NCBI RefSeq assembly: GCF_037908215.1
Contig: NZ_JBBLZC010000017.1
Location: 1-64,000 of the forward strand
Length of the DNA stretch: 64,000 nucleotides
Reading direction: 5' to 3'
DNA from: Benzoatithermus flavus
Lineage (GTDB): Bacteria; Pseudomonadota; Alphaproteobacteria; Geminicoccales; Geminicoccaceae
Made by a program: the position numbers and the translations under genes
The notes under the pieces: model-generated
The model's input: only the letters and a program-made list of their open reading frames with translations
The model's database searches: none
What the model was told of the DNA's origin: nothing
In this document: piece after piece, positions 49,894 to 59,637 of the stretch
Layout of the letters: the number at the start of each line of letters is the position of its first letter
Numbering within the stretch: the first letter of the stretch is position 1

Positions 49894-50411
49894 GCTCGTT
49901 CTTCTCCCTCATGCCGCGTCGCTGCCGCGCCTTTGTGCCCGGCGTACCCGATCGCCGGCAAGGGGCATACTTATGTATTACTGATGCCGAAGACAGGAGA
50001 GAAGCTGTGCCCGGCACGATCGCTTGCAGGCGGCCCCGCTTTAATATGGGATGCTGGCTTTAAGAGCATCAACAGAATGATATTTCCCGTTCCTCGGGAG
50101 AAGAGGCCGATCGCGCCAGCCCGAGAACATTGCCTCAATTGTCGTGTCCGGCCCACAACGCGGCGGCGCCGAGTCACTCTACTTGTGTCCTGTCTTCGGT
50201 GGGCTGTCGCTCGACGTGATAGCTGTTGCCGGATCTCCGTCCTGTCGCTTGGGGGGGGCTGTTCCTGGCGAAGCCTGGGAACGGGGATGTTGCCGGTAGT
50301 CCGACACGGGCGAGGGGAGTGATCCTATTTCAGGAATATAATCATAGAACGTAGCGGTCCCGCAACCGGCGAAGCAGCACCGCCAATCGCGAGAACATGG
50401 AGGAAAACAAC
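49894..50411. other. Gene-free stretch upstream of glpK
   Basis: About 500 bases of lower GC content, likely holding the glpK promoter on the minus strand. No GlpR-like site was found here, unlike the gaps around glpR. An eight-G run lies near 50250. No ORF looks coding. Confidence 0.4.
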
Positions 50412-51030
50412 ATGCACGGGAAGTCGCTTCTGGTCACGTCGCTGCTGGCGGCGGCCTGCGTGATCGGCATCCCGGCCTCGGGGGGGGGGGGGCACGAGGG
50501 CCCAATCCGCGGCGGCCGAGACGGGGACGTCGTCCGATAGAGGCAGCTGCCCGGTGACGCACCAGCGGCTCCGCTCGGAGCTGGTCCCGTGTGGACAACG
50601 AGGATTCCACCGGCCTCAGCAATCATTACTGGGCCGTGGTGGTGGGCCGGGCCGGCGTGGTCTGCGCCGTGGCGTTCTCGGGCAGCGAGTTCGACACGCA
50701 GTGGCTCTTGAGCCGCCAGATCACCGCAGCCAAGGCGTTCACCGCCAATGGCCTCGGCCTCGACGGCGTGCCTCTGTCTGCCGGCCAGCTCTACCGGACG
50801 GTCCAGCCCGGCGCGCCCGATCTCCCGCTCTATGGGGTTCCCTTCGCCAACCCGGTAGATCCGGCGGCCGCCTACGCCGGCTCGGCCCGCAATTTCGCAC
50901 CGACCACGACCCGATGCTCGGCAGGCGCGTCGGCGGCACCATCACCTTCGGCGGCGGTCTCGGGCTCTACAGCGGCGCCAACGCGATCGGTGGCCTCGGC
51001 CTGCCGGGCGAGCGGGTGCTCAGCCGGCGG
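50412..51030 (+). pseudogene. GlcG/HbpS-type heme-binding protein, frameshifted
   Basis: GGAGGAAAA and ATG 50412 open a signal peptide (HGKSLLVTSLLAAACVIG). A run of 13 G at 50480-50492 then puts the reading into a frame with an early stop. The rest is spread over frames: SCPVTHQRLRSEL at about 50550, STGLSNHYWAVVV and AKAFTANGLGLDGVPLS at 50610-50775, FANPVDPAAAYAG, then PMLGRRVGGTITFGGGLGLY one frame on. At least three shifts are needed and the C-terminus is cut by the SDR gene end. The protein would be a secreted DUF336 heme-binding protein if repaired. Confidence 0.75.
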
Positions 51031-52012
51031 TACGTTGCGCGTCGGCTGCCTTCCACCCGTGCGGGATCGCGCGAACGGCGAGGAAGCCCGCCGCGGCGAG
51101 GCCGAGGACGGCAGCCGCCGTGCGCAGGCCCGAATGCCGCCAGCCGCCCGTGACCGCCATGGGCTCCGGCATCGGGTGGAACAGGTTGCCGTCGCTGACC
51201 GGCGCCGTCTTCGCCTGCGCGAGATAGGCCTCGGTGCCGAGGCGCAGCGCCGCCTCGACCAGACGCGGGGCGATGGCGTGCTCGAGCCGGCCGAGCTTGC
51301 CCATGATCCCGACGACGACCTCGCGCCGTGGCTCGCGGGCGAGGCCGAGGACGGCTGCGGCGACCTGCTCCGGCCGGACGACGAAGGGTGCGGGCTTGAG
51401 CGCGCGGCCGGTGTAGTTCGCCGCGTGGTAGATGCCCGGCGTGTCGACGAAGTAGGGGAACACCGAGCAGACATGAATGTCGGGCCAGGAGGCGAGCTCC
51501 TGGCGCAGGCTGTCCGCGAACGCCCGGACCGCGGTCTTGGCGGCGGCGTAAGAGGCCGCGTACGGGGTCGGGATCAGGCCGCCGATCGAGATGTTGTTGA
51601 CGAGGACGCCCCGGCCCCGGTCCAGGAAGTAGGGCAGGGCGGCGTGGGCGCCGTGCAGGTAACCCAAGAGGTCGGTCTCGACCGTGGCGCGGTGCGCCGC
51701 GATCGGCACCTCCCAGTAGCGCCCGACCGCACCACCGCCGGCATTGTTGACCCACACCCCGATGCCGCCGAAGGTCTCGGCCGCCATGCGCGCGAGCCTT
51801 TTCACCGCCTCGGGATCGCGCGTGTCGGTCGGCACGCCGAAGGCGTGGCCGCCCAGCCGGCGGCACTCCCGGACCGTCTCCTGCAGGGCCTCCGCACCGC
51901 GGGCGCACAAGGCGAGACAGGCGCCCTCGCGCGCGAACGCCTGCGCCGTCGCCCGCCCGATCCCGCTGGACGCACCCGTGATCACCACCGCGCCATCGGC
52001 ACATTGCGGCAT
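51020..52012 (-). CDS. SDR family oxidoreductase with C-terminal membrane anchor
   Basis: This encodes 330 residues. The short-chain dehydrogenase domain has VVITGASSGIGRATAQAF, VNNAGGGAVG, the serine in NISIGGLI and the YAASYAAAKT-type motif with catalytic Tyr and Lys. After about residue 245 there is an extension, ending in a hydrophobic helix (AAAVLGLAAAGFLAVRA) that may anchor it to the membrane. ATG 52012 follows GAGGAGAGGAGCC. Substrate is unknown. Its 3' end overlaps the decayed heme-protein gene. Confidence 0.87.
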   Translation of the reverse strand: MPQCADGAVVITGASSGIGRATAQAFAREGACLALCARGAEALQETVRECRRLGGHAFGVPTDTRDPEAVKRLARMAAETFGGIGVWVNNAGGGAVGRYWEVPIAAHRATVETDLLGYLHGAHAALPYFLDRGRGVLVNNISIGGLIPTPYAASYAAAKTAVRAFADSLRQELASWPDIHVCSVFPYFVDTPGIYHAANYTGRALKPAPFVVRPEQVAAAVLGLAREPRREVVVGIMGKLGRLEHAIAPRLVEAALRLGTEAYLAQAKTAPVSDGNLFHPMPEPMAVTGGWRHSGLRTAAAVLGLAAAGFLAVRAIPHGWKAADAQRTAG

Positions 52013-52481
52013 GGCTCCTCTCCTCGGGGCATTCTCCACGACCGGAACCTCTCGCCCCCACGGACAGGCAAACGAGGCCGCCGGGGCGCGGGTTCCGGGC
52101 CGGTACCGTCGCCGCGCCGCCCGCACCGGGCCGCGCGCTCCCTCGCCGATTCCCGAGGGTGGCGGAGCGCGAGGGCAGGTCGGACACCGCGCCGAAACTT
52201 TTGCGTTAGTAGTTTTAGATAATGTTCTCCTCCAATTCATTTGAGCCATTTCTATCCGCAACGTCGCAGACTCCCGCGGCATGATCGTTTCAAGCGCCGA
52301 CCCAGAATAGTGTCCTAGGAGACGCCGAGGCGCAATCCCGAGTGATCGTGGCCCGTGACTGACGGAGCGGCGGTCGCCCCGCAGAGCCGCTCTCCCGGGA
52401 TTGTCTTGCGCGGTATGGCCTTCCGCCCGGATCTGGGTCGGCTCCGATACGAGCATGCCGCAGTGCCGGCCAGTAGGAGGT
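52013..52481. other. Gene-free stretch with AT-rich promoter-like core
   Basis: About 470 bases between the SDR start and the broken cyclase gene. Bases 52195-52262 are distinctly AT-rich for this genome and may hold promoters for one or both divergent genes. No gene is supported. Confidence 0.4.
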
Positions 52482-53195
52482 GTGCGTGTGGACCTTGCGG
52501 CCCGGCTGCCCGGGCCGGGGTTGGAGTCCTATCAATAGGCATTCCGCGACCCACGCCGGCCGGGTTCGATCCCGCCGTCCCCCGGGCGGTGCCGTCGAGC
52601 GAGGCCGGGCGGCGGCAGCTCGCCGTGATGTTCGTCGACTTGGCCGGCTCGACCGAGCTTGGCGACGACTCGCCCCGAGGCGCTGCACGCACCAGAACGC
52701 GGTCCCCTGCTGCTCTCCCGCTGGCAGCGCGCCAGGAAAGGCGAGGATCAGGTGATCCTGCTGTGTGCGAGCCGGCATTGGCAAGTCGCGCCTCGTGCCG
52801 GCGTCGTGCGAGCAGCTTCGCTCCGGGCCGCGCGCGAGCCTGCGCTACCAGTGCTCGCCGCACCACGATCGGGGTACGCTGTGGCCGCTGATCGAACAGC
52901 TTGCGCGTGCAGTCGGGTCGGCGCGGGACGATCCGCCGGAGCTCGACCTGGACAGGCTCGAGGCGCTGCCGCGGCAGGCGGTGCCGGCATCCCGGATATC
53001 ATGCCGCTTTTCACGGAGCTGCTCGCGATCCCCACGGGGGTGCCGGCCGATGCTGGAACTCACGCCACAGCAGAAGGGGGGTATCGTTCGGGCACTGCTT
53101 GCCCGGCTCGAGGGCTCGGCGGCGCGGCAACGGGTGCCGATGGTCCGGGTCTGCCCCGCCTTGGTGGACTTCCCGAGATTTCGTGCGAGCGGTGT
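52482..53195 (+). pseudogene. Broken adenylate/guanylate cyclase-ATPase gene
   Basis: After TAGGAGG, a GTG start opens VDLAARLPGPGLESYQ, like the SAM domain of multidomain class III cyclases, and then hits TAG at about 52536. RRQLAVMFVDLAGSTELGDD (about 52610-52670) is the start of the cyclase domain. After a large deletion, an AAA-type ATPase follows out of frame: GIGKSRLVPASCEQL, RYQCSPHHDRGTLWPLIEQL and LELTPQQKGGIVRALLARLEG. Stops, shifts and the missing cyclase core make it non-functional. Confidence 0.72.
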
Positions 53196-53201
53196 TCACC
53201 C

Positions 53202-54421
53202 GTGCCCGAGACGCGTCCACCCCATGCGCCGGAGCTCCGGCGGCAGATGGTCGGGCGGGTTCCGCGCCGGACGCGACCCGGCGGACCTGGCGCACGCGTT
53301 CGCGCCAGCCGCACAGGCGATCCGCAAGTGGGTTCTGCCGGCCGACTTGGCCGAAGGCCGCCGGGAGGCGAAGCCCGCGGTCGCCGGCGGCACGCTGACC
53401 ACGACCGAGCACGAGAACCGCGAGCTGCAGCAGGCCAACGGGATCCGCAAAAGGCGTCGGCTTCTTTCGCCCAGGCGGCGCTCGACTGCGGTCCGAGCCA
53501 TGATCGCGTTCATCGACGCGCACCGGGGGGCGTACGGGGTCGCGCCGATCCGCACCGCCCTGCCGATCGCCCGTCGACCCGCCCCGCCCGTGCGGCCCGC
53601 CGCGTCGATCCGGGCAGGCAGCCGGCGCGGATGCAGCGCGACGCCGTGCCGCGCACGGAGATCCGCCGCGTGCACGAAGCGCGCTTCATGGCCACGGTGT
53701 CCGCCAGGTCTGGCGGCGGCGACTGCGGGAGGGCATCGGCGCCGCCCGCTGCACGCTGGCCCGGCCGATGCACGCCATGGGCCTGCGCGGGGGCGTGTGG
53801 GGCAAGGAGATCGGGACGACGATCACCGGCAAGGCCATGCTGCGCCCGGCACCGGCCCTGGTGGACCGGGTCCCGACCGCCGGGCGGCCGAGCGCCCATC
53901 CCCGCGGCAACGGGTTTTCTCCACCTGGCCCCTCGGCGGCTCCGGGCCGTCGCTCCGGGGGAACGGAGTAACGGCTCTGCCGATGATGATCCCGGACGCC
54001 TGGAGAAGGCCGCGGGCGGGAGCACGGCCAACCGGCTCGGCACCGAGCTGGTGCTCGGGGCCTTGGAGATGGCGGTGGGGCGGAGGAGGCCGGAGGCCGT
54101 CGGCCATCACGCCGATCGGGGTAGCCGGCACACGTCGCTGGCGTTCGGCGGCCGCCGCCGCGAAGCCGGGGTGCCCCCCCGATCGGCTCGGTCGGCGACG
54201 CCTGCGATGATGTGCTGGGCGAGAGCTTTCTCGCCCCGCTGGAAGGCGAGCTGCTCGCCCGGCGACGGTTGGGGCCCCGAGCCGAGGCGCGCATGGCGGT
54301 CTGCGGCTCCGTCGAGCACCGGCGCCACCCGCTGCGCCTGCACTCGGCCTCGGGTCATCGATCCCCGGTCAAGGACGAGAAAGAGCACACCCCAACCGCA
54401 GCCCTGGCCGGCGCCACATAG
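53202..54421 (+). mobile_element. Decayed IS3-family transposase (orfAB)
   Basis: VPETRPPHAPELRRQMV opens an IS3 OrfA. AQAIRKWVLPADLAEG follows in another frame. AFIDAHRGAYGVAPIRTAL and ARPMHAMGLRGGVWGKEIGT are from OrfB. The integrase core end is seen as RRPEAVGHHADRGSRHTSLA and SIGSVGDACDDVLGESFLAPL. The frame changes several times, and the central part of the DDE domain is missing. Terminal inverted repeats and target duplication could not be found. It sits directly against the broken cyclase gene and may have caused its loss. Confidence 0.75.
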
Positions 54422-54861
54422 CCCTCGACCTCGACCGCGATCGAGCGCAGCGCGCTCGAGCCGCCGCTCCAGGCGTGGCCGGCGGCAGCCGGCCACGGCA
54501 GCCGTTCGGTGGCGAAGGCCAAGAACTCGCGCACGAGGTCGCACGGAGACGGCGCCGACCGGCGCAGGGCGGCCCTCCTCGAGCCGATCGAGAAGCGGGC
54601 CGATGGCGACCTCGTGCCTCGGCGGCTCGATCCTGCCACTACCCGAGGCGCGGCCCCATGGCGGCCTGCCATGGATGGGCGGGTTCCGAAGGCCTTGGGC
54701 ATGGTGCTTCTGCAACCATCGGCGACATGATGCCGGTGCCATCCCGCTTGGGGGGTTGGCAGCAGCGGAACCCGGTGCCTACCATCGTGCGCTACAGCGT
54801 TCCGGCCCGTTCGGATTCCACTGGAACGATGGCGCGCATCGACGAGCAAGGACAAGGCACG
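54422..54861. other. Gene-free stretch before the FadL-type gene
   Basis: About 440 bases with no supported gene. An open frame continues on both strands, but codon use and content look random, and no domain is recognisable. The promoter of the outer membrane gene is probably in the last 100 bases. Confidence 0.35.
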
Positions 54862-56205
54862 ATGAGGAGGCTAGGAATCGGATCCGTCGCGGGCAGCCTG
54901 CTGACCCTCGCGCTCGGCATCGGCGGCGCCGAGGCGGCAGGCTTCGCACTCAAGGAGCAGTCGACGACGGCGCAGGGCAATGCCTTCGCCGGCGCCACGT
55001 CCGCGGCCGAGGACGTGAGCTACATGTTCTTCAACCCGGCAGCGCTCGGCTGGGTCGCCAAGATCGAGGCAGCAACGATGGCGACCCTGGTGGCGCCCCG
55101 CTCGAAGCTCGAGAGCGCCGAGGGCCGTACCGTGCCGGGTACCGCGATCCCGGGCCGCGGCCATGCCGACGACATCGCCGACAATGCCGTCGTGCCGGCG
55201 TTCTATGCCGCGGCACCCTTGCCCGGCGGTGTTCGCATCGGACTCGGGATCAACGCGCCCTTCGGCCTCGAGACCGGCTATCCCGACCAGTGGGTCGGCC
55301 GCTACCATGCCGTCCATTCGCGCCTGACGACGGTCAACATCAACCCGGCTGTGGCATGGCGGCCCAGGGACTGGGTGGCGTTCGGCGCCGGGTTCCAGGC
55401 GCAGCACGCCGATGGCGAGCTCACCAATGCCGTCGATTTCGGCACGATCGGTGCCGCAGCGCGCATCCCCGGTGCTGCGCCCGGCCGGCAGGATGGCTTC
55501 GCTCGCCTTACCGGCGACGACTGGGCCTATGGCTGGGATGCGGGGGCGATCGTCGAGCCCGTGGCCGGAACCCGCTTCGGCATCGCCTACCGCTCGGAGA
55601 TCCAGCACACGCTCGACGGCGACGTGGACTTCAGTGGCGACACCACCGGGATCGCCGGCATCATCCGCCGGGCCACGGGCGCTTTCGCCGACACCGATGC
55701 CAGCCTCAAGCTGAACACTCCGGCGAGCCTGTCCTTCGGCGTCCATCAGGACGTGACCGATCGCCTCGCCGTGATGGCCGAGGCGCAGTGGACCGACTGG
55801 AGCGTGTTCGACCAGCTCACCGTCAAGTTCGACAACCCGGCCCAGCCCGACAACGTCACCGAGGAGGAGTGGCGCGACAGCTGGTTCTTCGCCTTGGGTG
55901 CGACCTGGCGGCCGGACGACCGCTGGACGCTGCGCGCCGGCATCGCCTTCGACCAGTCCCCCGTCCGCGACCGGTCGCGCACCCCGCGCATCCCCGACGA
56001 GAACCGCTACTGGCTCTCGCTCGGCGCCGGCTGGCAGCCGCTGCCCTGGCTCGGGCTCGATGCCGCCTTCACCTACATCCTCGTCGAGGACAGCGAGGTC
56101 GACCTCGCGGCCACCGATACGGGCAGCGCCTTCCGGGGCGATCTCCACGCCAGCTACGACAACGACATCATCCTTGCGGGGCTGAGCGCGCGGGTGCGGT
56201 TCTGA
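54862..56205 (+). CDS. OmpP1/FadL/TodX outer membrane transporter
   Basis: This encodes a 447-residue outer membrane beta-barrel that takes up hydrophobic molecules such as long-chain fatty acids or aromatics. The signal peptide ends near AEAA-GFALKEQ, and the mature N-terminus GFALKEQSTTAQGNAFAG with YMFFNPAALGW is the FadL plug signature. INAPFGLETGYPDQWVGRYH is also typical, and the barrel ends in a phenylalanine (LSARVRF). ATG 54862 begins the signal peptide. It overlaps the end of the opposite gene by 38 bases. Confidence 0.9.
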   Translation: MRRLGIGSVAGSLLTLALGIGGAEAAGFALKEQSTTAQGNAFAGATSAAEDVSYMFFNPAALGWVAKIEAATMATLVAPRSKLESAEGRTVPGTAIPGRGHADDIADNAVVPAFYAAAPLPGGVRIGLGINAPFGLETGYPDQWVGRYHAVHSRLTTVNINPAVAWRPRDWVAFGAGFQAQHADGELTNAVDFGTIGAAARIPGAAPGRQDGFARLTGDDWAYGWDAGAIVEPVAGTRFGIAYRSEIQHTLDGDVDFSGDTTGIAGIIRRATGAFADTDASLKLNTPASLSFGVHQDVTDRLAVMAEAQWTDWSVFDQLTVKFDNPAQPDNVTEEEWRDSWFFALGATWRPDDRWTLRAGIAFDQSPVRDRSRTPRIPDENRYWLSLGAGWQPLPWLGLDAAFTYILVEDSEVDLAATDTGSAFRGDLHASYDNDIILAGLSARVRF

Positions 56206-59200
56206 CCTCCTTCGGCTCGCCGTCGCCGAGTGGCGGCAGGAGGCCGAGCTGGGTGCGCAGCGATGCGGCCAGCGTGCCGGCATCTGCTGCCATCCGCTCC
56301 GGGGTATCCGCCAGAGGCGGAGCCGCGATCAGTGCCAGGAGCGGCCGCCACGGCCCGTCCTCGGGCAGGCGGTCGGTGTAGCGCCGGGCGAGCTCGGCCG
56401 CCTCGTTGGCTTGGCCGAGCCGTGCCCGAGCCAGGGCCAGCCAGACGACGGCTTCGGCCCGCGCGGGCTCGAGCACAGTCCCGCTCTCCTGCCGAGCCAG
56501 CGTCGCCTCGCACGTACGCGCCAGCCCCTGCCAGTCGCCCAGCGCCGCCAGCGCCGCCCGCCGGACCCGGTCTGCCTCGTCGCCCGTGGCGGCCTCGCCC
56601 AGCGCCGCCAGCGCCGTCTTGGCGTCGGCCGCGTCCAGGGCGGCCCGTGCTCGGATGATACGGTCTCGAGTCTGCCGATCCTGGGCCGGCACGCCATCGA
56701 GGAGCCGAAGCGCCGTATCGGTGTCGCCGATCCCGGCCTCGGCTTCGGCCACGGCCAGCCTCGCCCGACCGGCAGCCGGTCCCGTCACGGGGCCGGCTGC
56801 CGCGACGAGGGCCGATGCCGTCTCGACCAGGCCGGCACCGGCCGCTCGCGTGGCCAGATCGAGCCGCACCGCGGCCGGGAGCGTGTCGCCGGCGAGCAGA
56901 TCGCGGTGGCTCCGATAGAGCGCCACCGCCGCGACGGGCGACAGGCCGCTTCGACTCTCGGGCTGCAGCAGCTCCGTCGCCCGTCGCCGCAGCTCGTCGC
57001 GTACCGTTTCAGCCGTCACCCGGTCGGGTGCTCGCTCCAGCGCTGCGCGCAAGGAGGCGATCGCCCCGAGGCCGTCGCCGGCCTGCCACTGCAGCCCGGC
57101 CAAGTAACGCAGCATGCGTGCCGCCCGCGGGTGGCCGTCCCAATGCGGCCGCTGTGCCACGAGCTGGTCGCGCGCGGCAGCGGCACCGAGCATGCCCTGC
57201 TCGTATCCGCTCCTGATCGCGAGGAAGGCCGCTTCGGCCTGCGTGGCGTCGTCGCCATCGGCGGCGGCCGCGCGTAGCGGTGCCGCCGCTTGGAACGGCC
57301 GGCCCAGATCGAGCAGTGCACGTGCCGCGAGGAGATCCAGCTTCGCCCTCGTGCCGGGCTCGGGCTCGAGCCGGCGCAACGGCTCGATCGTGGCGAGAGC
57401 CGTGTCGGCCTGATCGTGATCGAGCATCGCGGTGGCGAGCACCGGCCCGAGCAGGCGGCGCAACGGCTGCGGGTAGCGCTCGAGCATCGCTCCGGCGCGG
57501 GCCGAGGCTCGCGCGTCCCGATCCCAGCTCCCGCCCCGCGCTGCGGCATAGAGGCGCCAGAGCGCCGCTTCCGGGTCACCGTCGAGCTCGCGGTCGCGCA
57601 GGCTGGTCAGCGCGGCTTCGGGCTCGCCCGCGAGTGCTGTGGCCGCACCGGCGAGGGCGGCACGGTGCCGCTCCACGGCAGGATCCGGCGGCTGCTCCGC
57701 TGCCACGAGCGCGAGCACGCCCCGCGCTTCGGGGCCGAGCCCATCGGCCAGCAGGAGCCGCACGAGCTCGAGCCGCGCTTCTGTCCGGCGCGGTCCGGAG
57801 AGCTCCGCCAGCCGTGCCTGAATCTCGCGCCTCCTCGTCTGGCGATCGTGCGCATCGGTTCCACCGAGAGCGGCAAGATCGAGGAGCGAGGTCGGAGCGG
57901 GCTCCACCGAGGGAGCGAGGGGGCCGGCGGCGGGCTCCGACGGGTCGTCGTCGCGCGGGAGTTCGGCTGCGAGGTGCGCTTTCGCTCCGACGGCCAGCCG
58001 GAGCCCGCCGGAGCGGGAGAGAATGAAGCGGCCGTCCTGCAGCGAGGCGACGACCCCATCCGCCAGCGGCCGCCAGACCAGCCCCTGCGCCGTGGCGAGC
58101 AGCTCGAGATCGACGAGCCGCAGGCGATCCGGCTGGCGCAGCTCGTGGGCGGTGGTCAGCAGCACGCCGAGCCTCTCGCCGGTGAGCGGGTCCGAGATCG
58201 TCGCCTGCAGGCCGTCCGGTGCGGCGACCGAAAGAGCGTCGAGGGCGACATCGCGAGGCGGGCCGGCGCCGCCTGCCGGGGCGGACGAGACATGGGCGGG
58301 CATCAGGCGGACGTGCCAGACGGTGCCGCTCCGCTCGACGCGGATGCCGGCCGGCCGTCGCAGGGCGAGGCGGAAAAGGTGGACGTTGCCGTCCTGCTCG
58401 CTCGCGGCCGGCGCCAGCCAGGACGAGAGATCAGCTCGGCCGAGATCGTTCCAGCCCGTCACCTGCGGCGCATCCGTGCCGAAGAGCAGCCATAGCATGC
58501 CGGCGCGCTCGAACGCGGCCGCAGATACCGTTCGGTCCCAGGCGAAGCCGAGTTCGGCCGTTTCCGCCGTCGCTCGGGCCGAGACGACGACCCTCGGGGC
58601 CGTGGGGGGCACGACCGATGGTGGCAGCGGCGCTGCGGACGGCGCCGGCCCCGCCGCCGGCGCGGATCTGGCCGGAACCGCCTCGAGCTCGGGCGTGTCG
58701 TCGAGCTCGAGCATGTCGCCGGCGAGGGCGGATATGCCCGGACGCGGGACCGGAACGGGCATCCGGCGAGCCGACGCCGGACGTCGTTCGGATGCGGAAC
58801 GGCTCGCCGATGCAGGCGGCGAGGGAACCGCGCCGCGCGCTTCGGCCGGTGGGGGAGAAGCCTCGGGGCGCAGATCGACCACGAGACGGCCCGGCACCTC
58901 GTAGGTCTCGGCACGAATGCCTTCGGCGAGGGTGAGCAGCAGCCGGTCGTCTCGCGGCCGGACGGTGCGGATGATGCCAGAAAGACCGGCGAGCCGGCTC
59001 GCCGTGTCGGCGGACAGTGGCCCGGCCCCGCGCAAGCCCAGCGCGCCGGCGGCGGCCTCGACGGCCGCCCCACCGTCGTTCGGGAGAACGAGCAGGACGA
59101 ACCCCGGCCCCGAGACGATCTGCAGCCGGGCCGGAGCCGGCGCTGCGGCCAGCGCCCCGGCACCGTTCGGCTCCACCGGCGACAGGATCATGACGAGGCA

Positions 59201-59230
59201 AGCCAGGATGGCTGCAAGGGCTCCGCGCAC
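56168..59230 (-). CDS. Large periplasmic TPR-like protein of unknown function
   Basis: This encodes 1020 residues. A signal peptide is followed by an N-terminal AMIN-like beta region (about residues 30-120, IVSGPGFVLLVLPNDGG and RLVVDLRPEA), then a Pro/Ala/Ser-rich linker (about 125-215). A second beta region follows (about 215-440). From about residue 480 to 990 the protein is helical and alanine/leucine-rich, with TPR-like repeats. I do not recognise a named family; similar-looking proteins occur near flagellar or envelope genes in Rhodospirillales, but nothing here confirms that. The tail-to-tail overlap with the FadL-type gene is unusual. Confidence 0.78.
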   Translation of the reverse strand: MRGALAAILACLVMILSPVEPNGAGALAAAPAPARLQIVSGPGFVLLVLPNDGGAAVEAAAGALGLRGAGPLSADTASRLAGLSGIIRTVRPRDDRLLLTLAEGIRAETYEVPGRLVVDLRPEASPPPAEARGAVPSPPASASRSASERRPASARRMPVPVPRPGISALAGDMLELDDTPELEAVPARSAPAAGPAPSAAPLPPSVVPPTAPRVVVSARATAETAELGFAWDRTVSAAAFERAGMLWLLFGTDAPQVTGWNDLGRADLSSWLAPAASEQDGNVHLFRLALRRPAGIRVERSGTVWHVRLMPAHVSSAPAGGAGPPRDVALDALSVAAPDGLQATISDPLTGERLGVLLTTAHELRQPDRLRLVDLELLATAQGLVWRPLADGVVASLQDGRFILSRSGGLRLAVGAKAHLAAELPRDDDPSEPAAGPLAPSVEPAPTSLLDLAALGGTDAHDRQTRRREIQARLAELSGPRRTEARLELVRLLLADGLGPEARGVLALVAAEQPPDPAVERHRAALAGAATALAGEPEAALTSLRDRELDGDPEAALWRLYAAARGGSWDRDARASARAGAMLERYPQPLRRLLGPVLATAMLDHDQADTALATIEPLRRLEPEPGTRAKLDLLAARALLDLGRPFQAAAPLRAAAADGDDATQAEAAFLAIRSGYEQGMLGAAAARDQLVAQRPHWDGHPRAARMLRYLAGLQWQAGDGLGAIASLRAALERAPDRVTAETVRDELRRRATELLQPESRSGLSPVAAVALYRSHRDLLAGDTLPAAVRLDLATRAAGAGLVETASALVAAAGPVTGPAAGRARLAVAEAEAGIGDTDTALRLLDGVPAQDRQTRDRIIRARAALDAADAKTALAALGEAATGDEADRVRRAALAALGDWQGLARTCEATLARQESGTVLEPARAEAVVWLALARARLGQANEAAELARRYTDRLPEDGPWRPLLALIAAPPLADTPERMAADAGTLAASLRTQLGLLPPLGDGEPKEVRTAPARSAPQG

Positions 59231-59315
59231 GCTCGATCGTTCCTCCGACTCCGGCGACGACGTGCCGGTGCCGCTTCGTTCGTCCGGAGTCTGGCAGCGT
59301 ATCCTTTCGATCCGG

Positions 59316-59637
59316 TTAACGCGGCTTCGGATCGACGCCGGCCCAGCCCGCGAGCCCGCGCACCGCGGCCGTGTCGTTGTTGCCGGCGATCAGATGCTTC
59401 GAGCCGTTGAGCTGCCGGAGCAGGGCGGCGGCACGCTCCGGCCCGATCCGGACCCCGAAGTCGCCCGCGATGCCAGACCACGTCCGCAGGCGCCACCGTC
59501 TCGTTCCAGCGCCGGACCAGCGCCTCGTCCATGGCGGCGACCGAAGGGAAGGGACGGCGGAACAGGCCGAGCGCGCCGCCGTGGCCGAAACGGGTGTCGC
59601 CGGTGAAGAAGGTGCGCAGAAGAGAGCCGTCCGCGGC
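59316..59637 (-). pseudogene. Metallophosphoesterase, frameshifted and without start
   Basis: Immediately after the moaB stop, the frame FFTGDTRFGHGGALGLFRRP, then AMDEALVRRWNETVAPADVVWH, matches the start of small phosphoesterases. At about 59465 the frame shifts, and the rest reads GDFGVRIGPERAAALLRQL and KHLIAGNNDTAAVRG. No start codon precedes the first strand in frame. The gene is read as broken. Confidence 0.72.

Noticed and set aside
53190..54430. IS3 terminal inverted repeats
   Set aside because: No convincing matching ends or target duplication could be found by eye.
54422..54861. Minus-strand frame with DLVREFLAFATERLPW
   Set aside because: It looks protein-like in part, but there is no family match, and the frame continues through the IS remnant.
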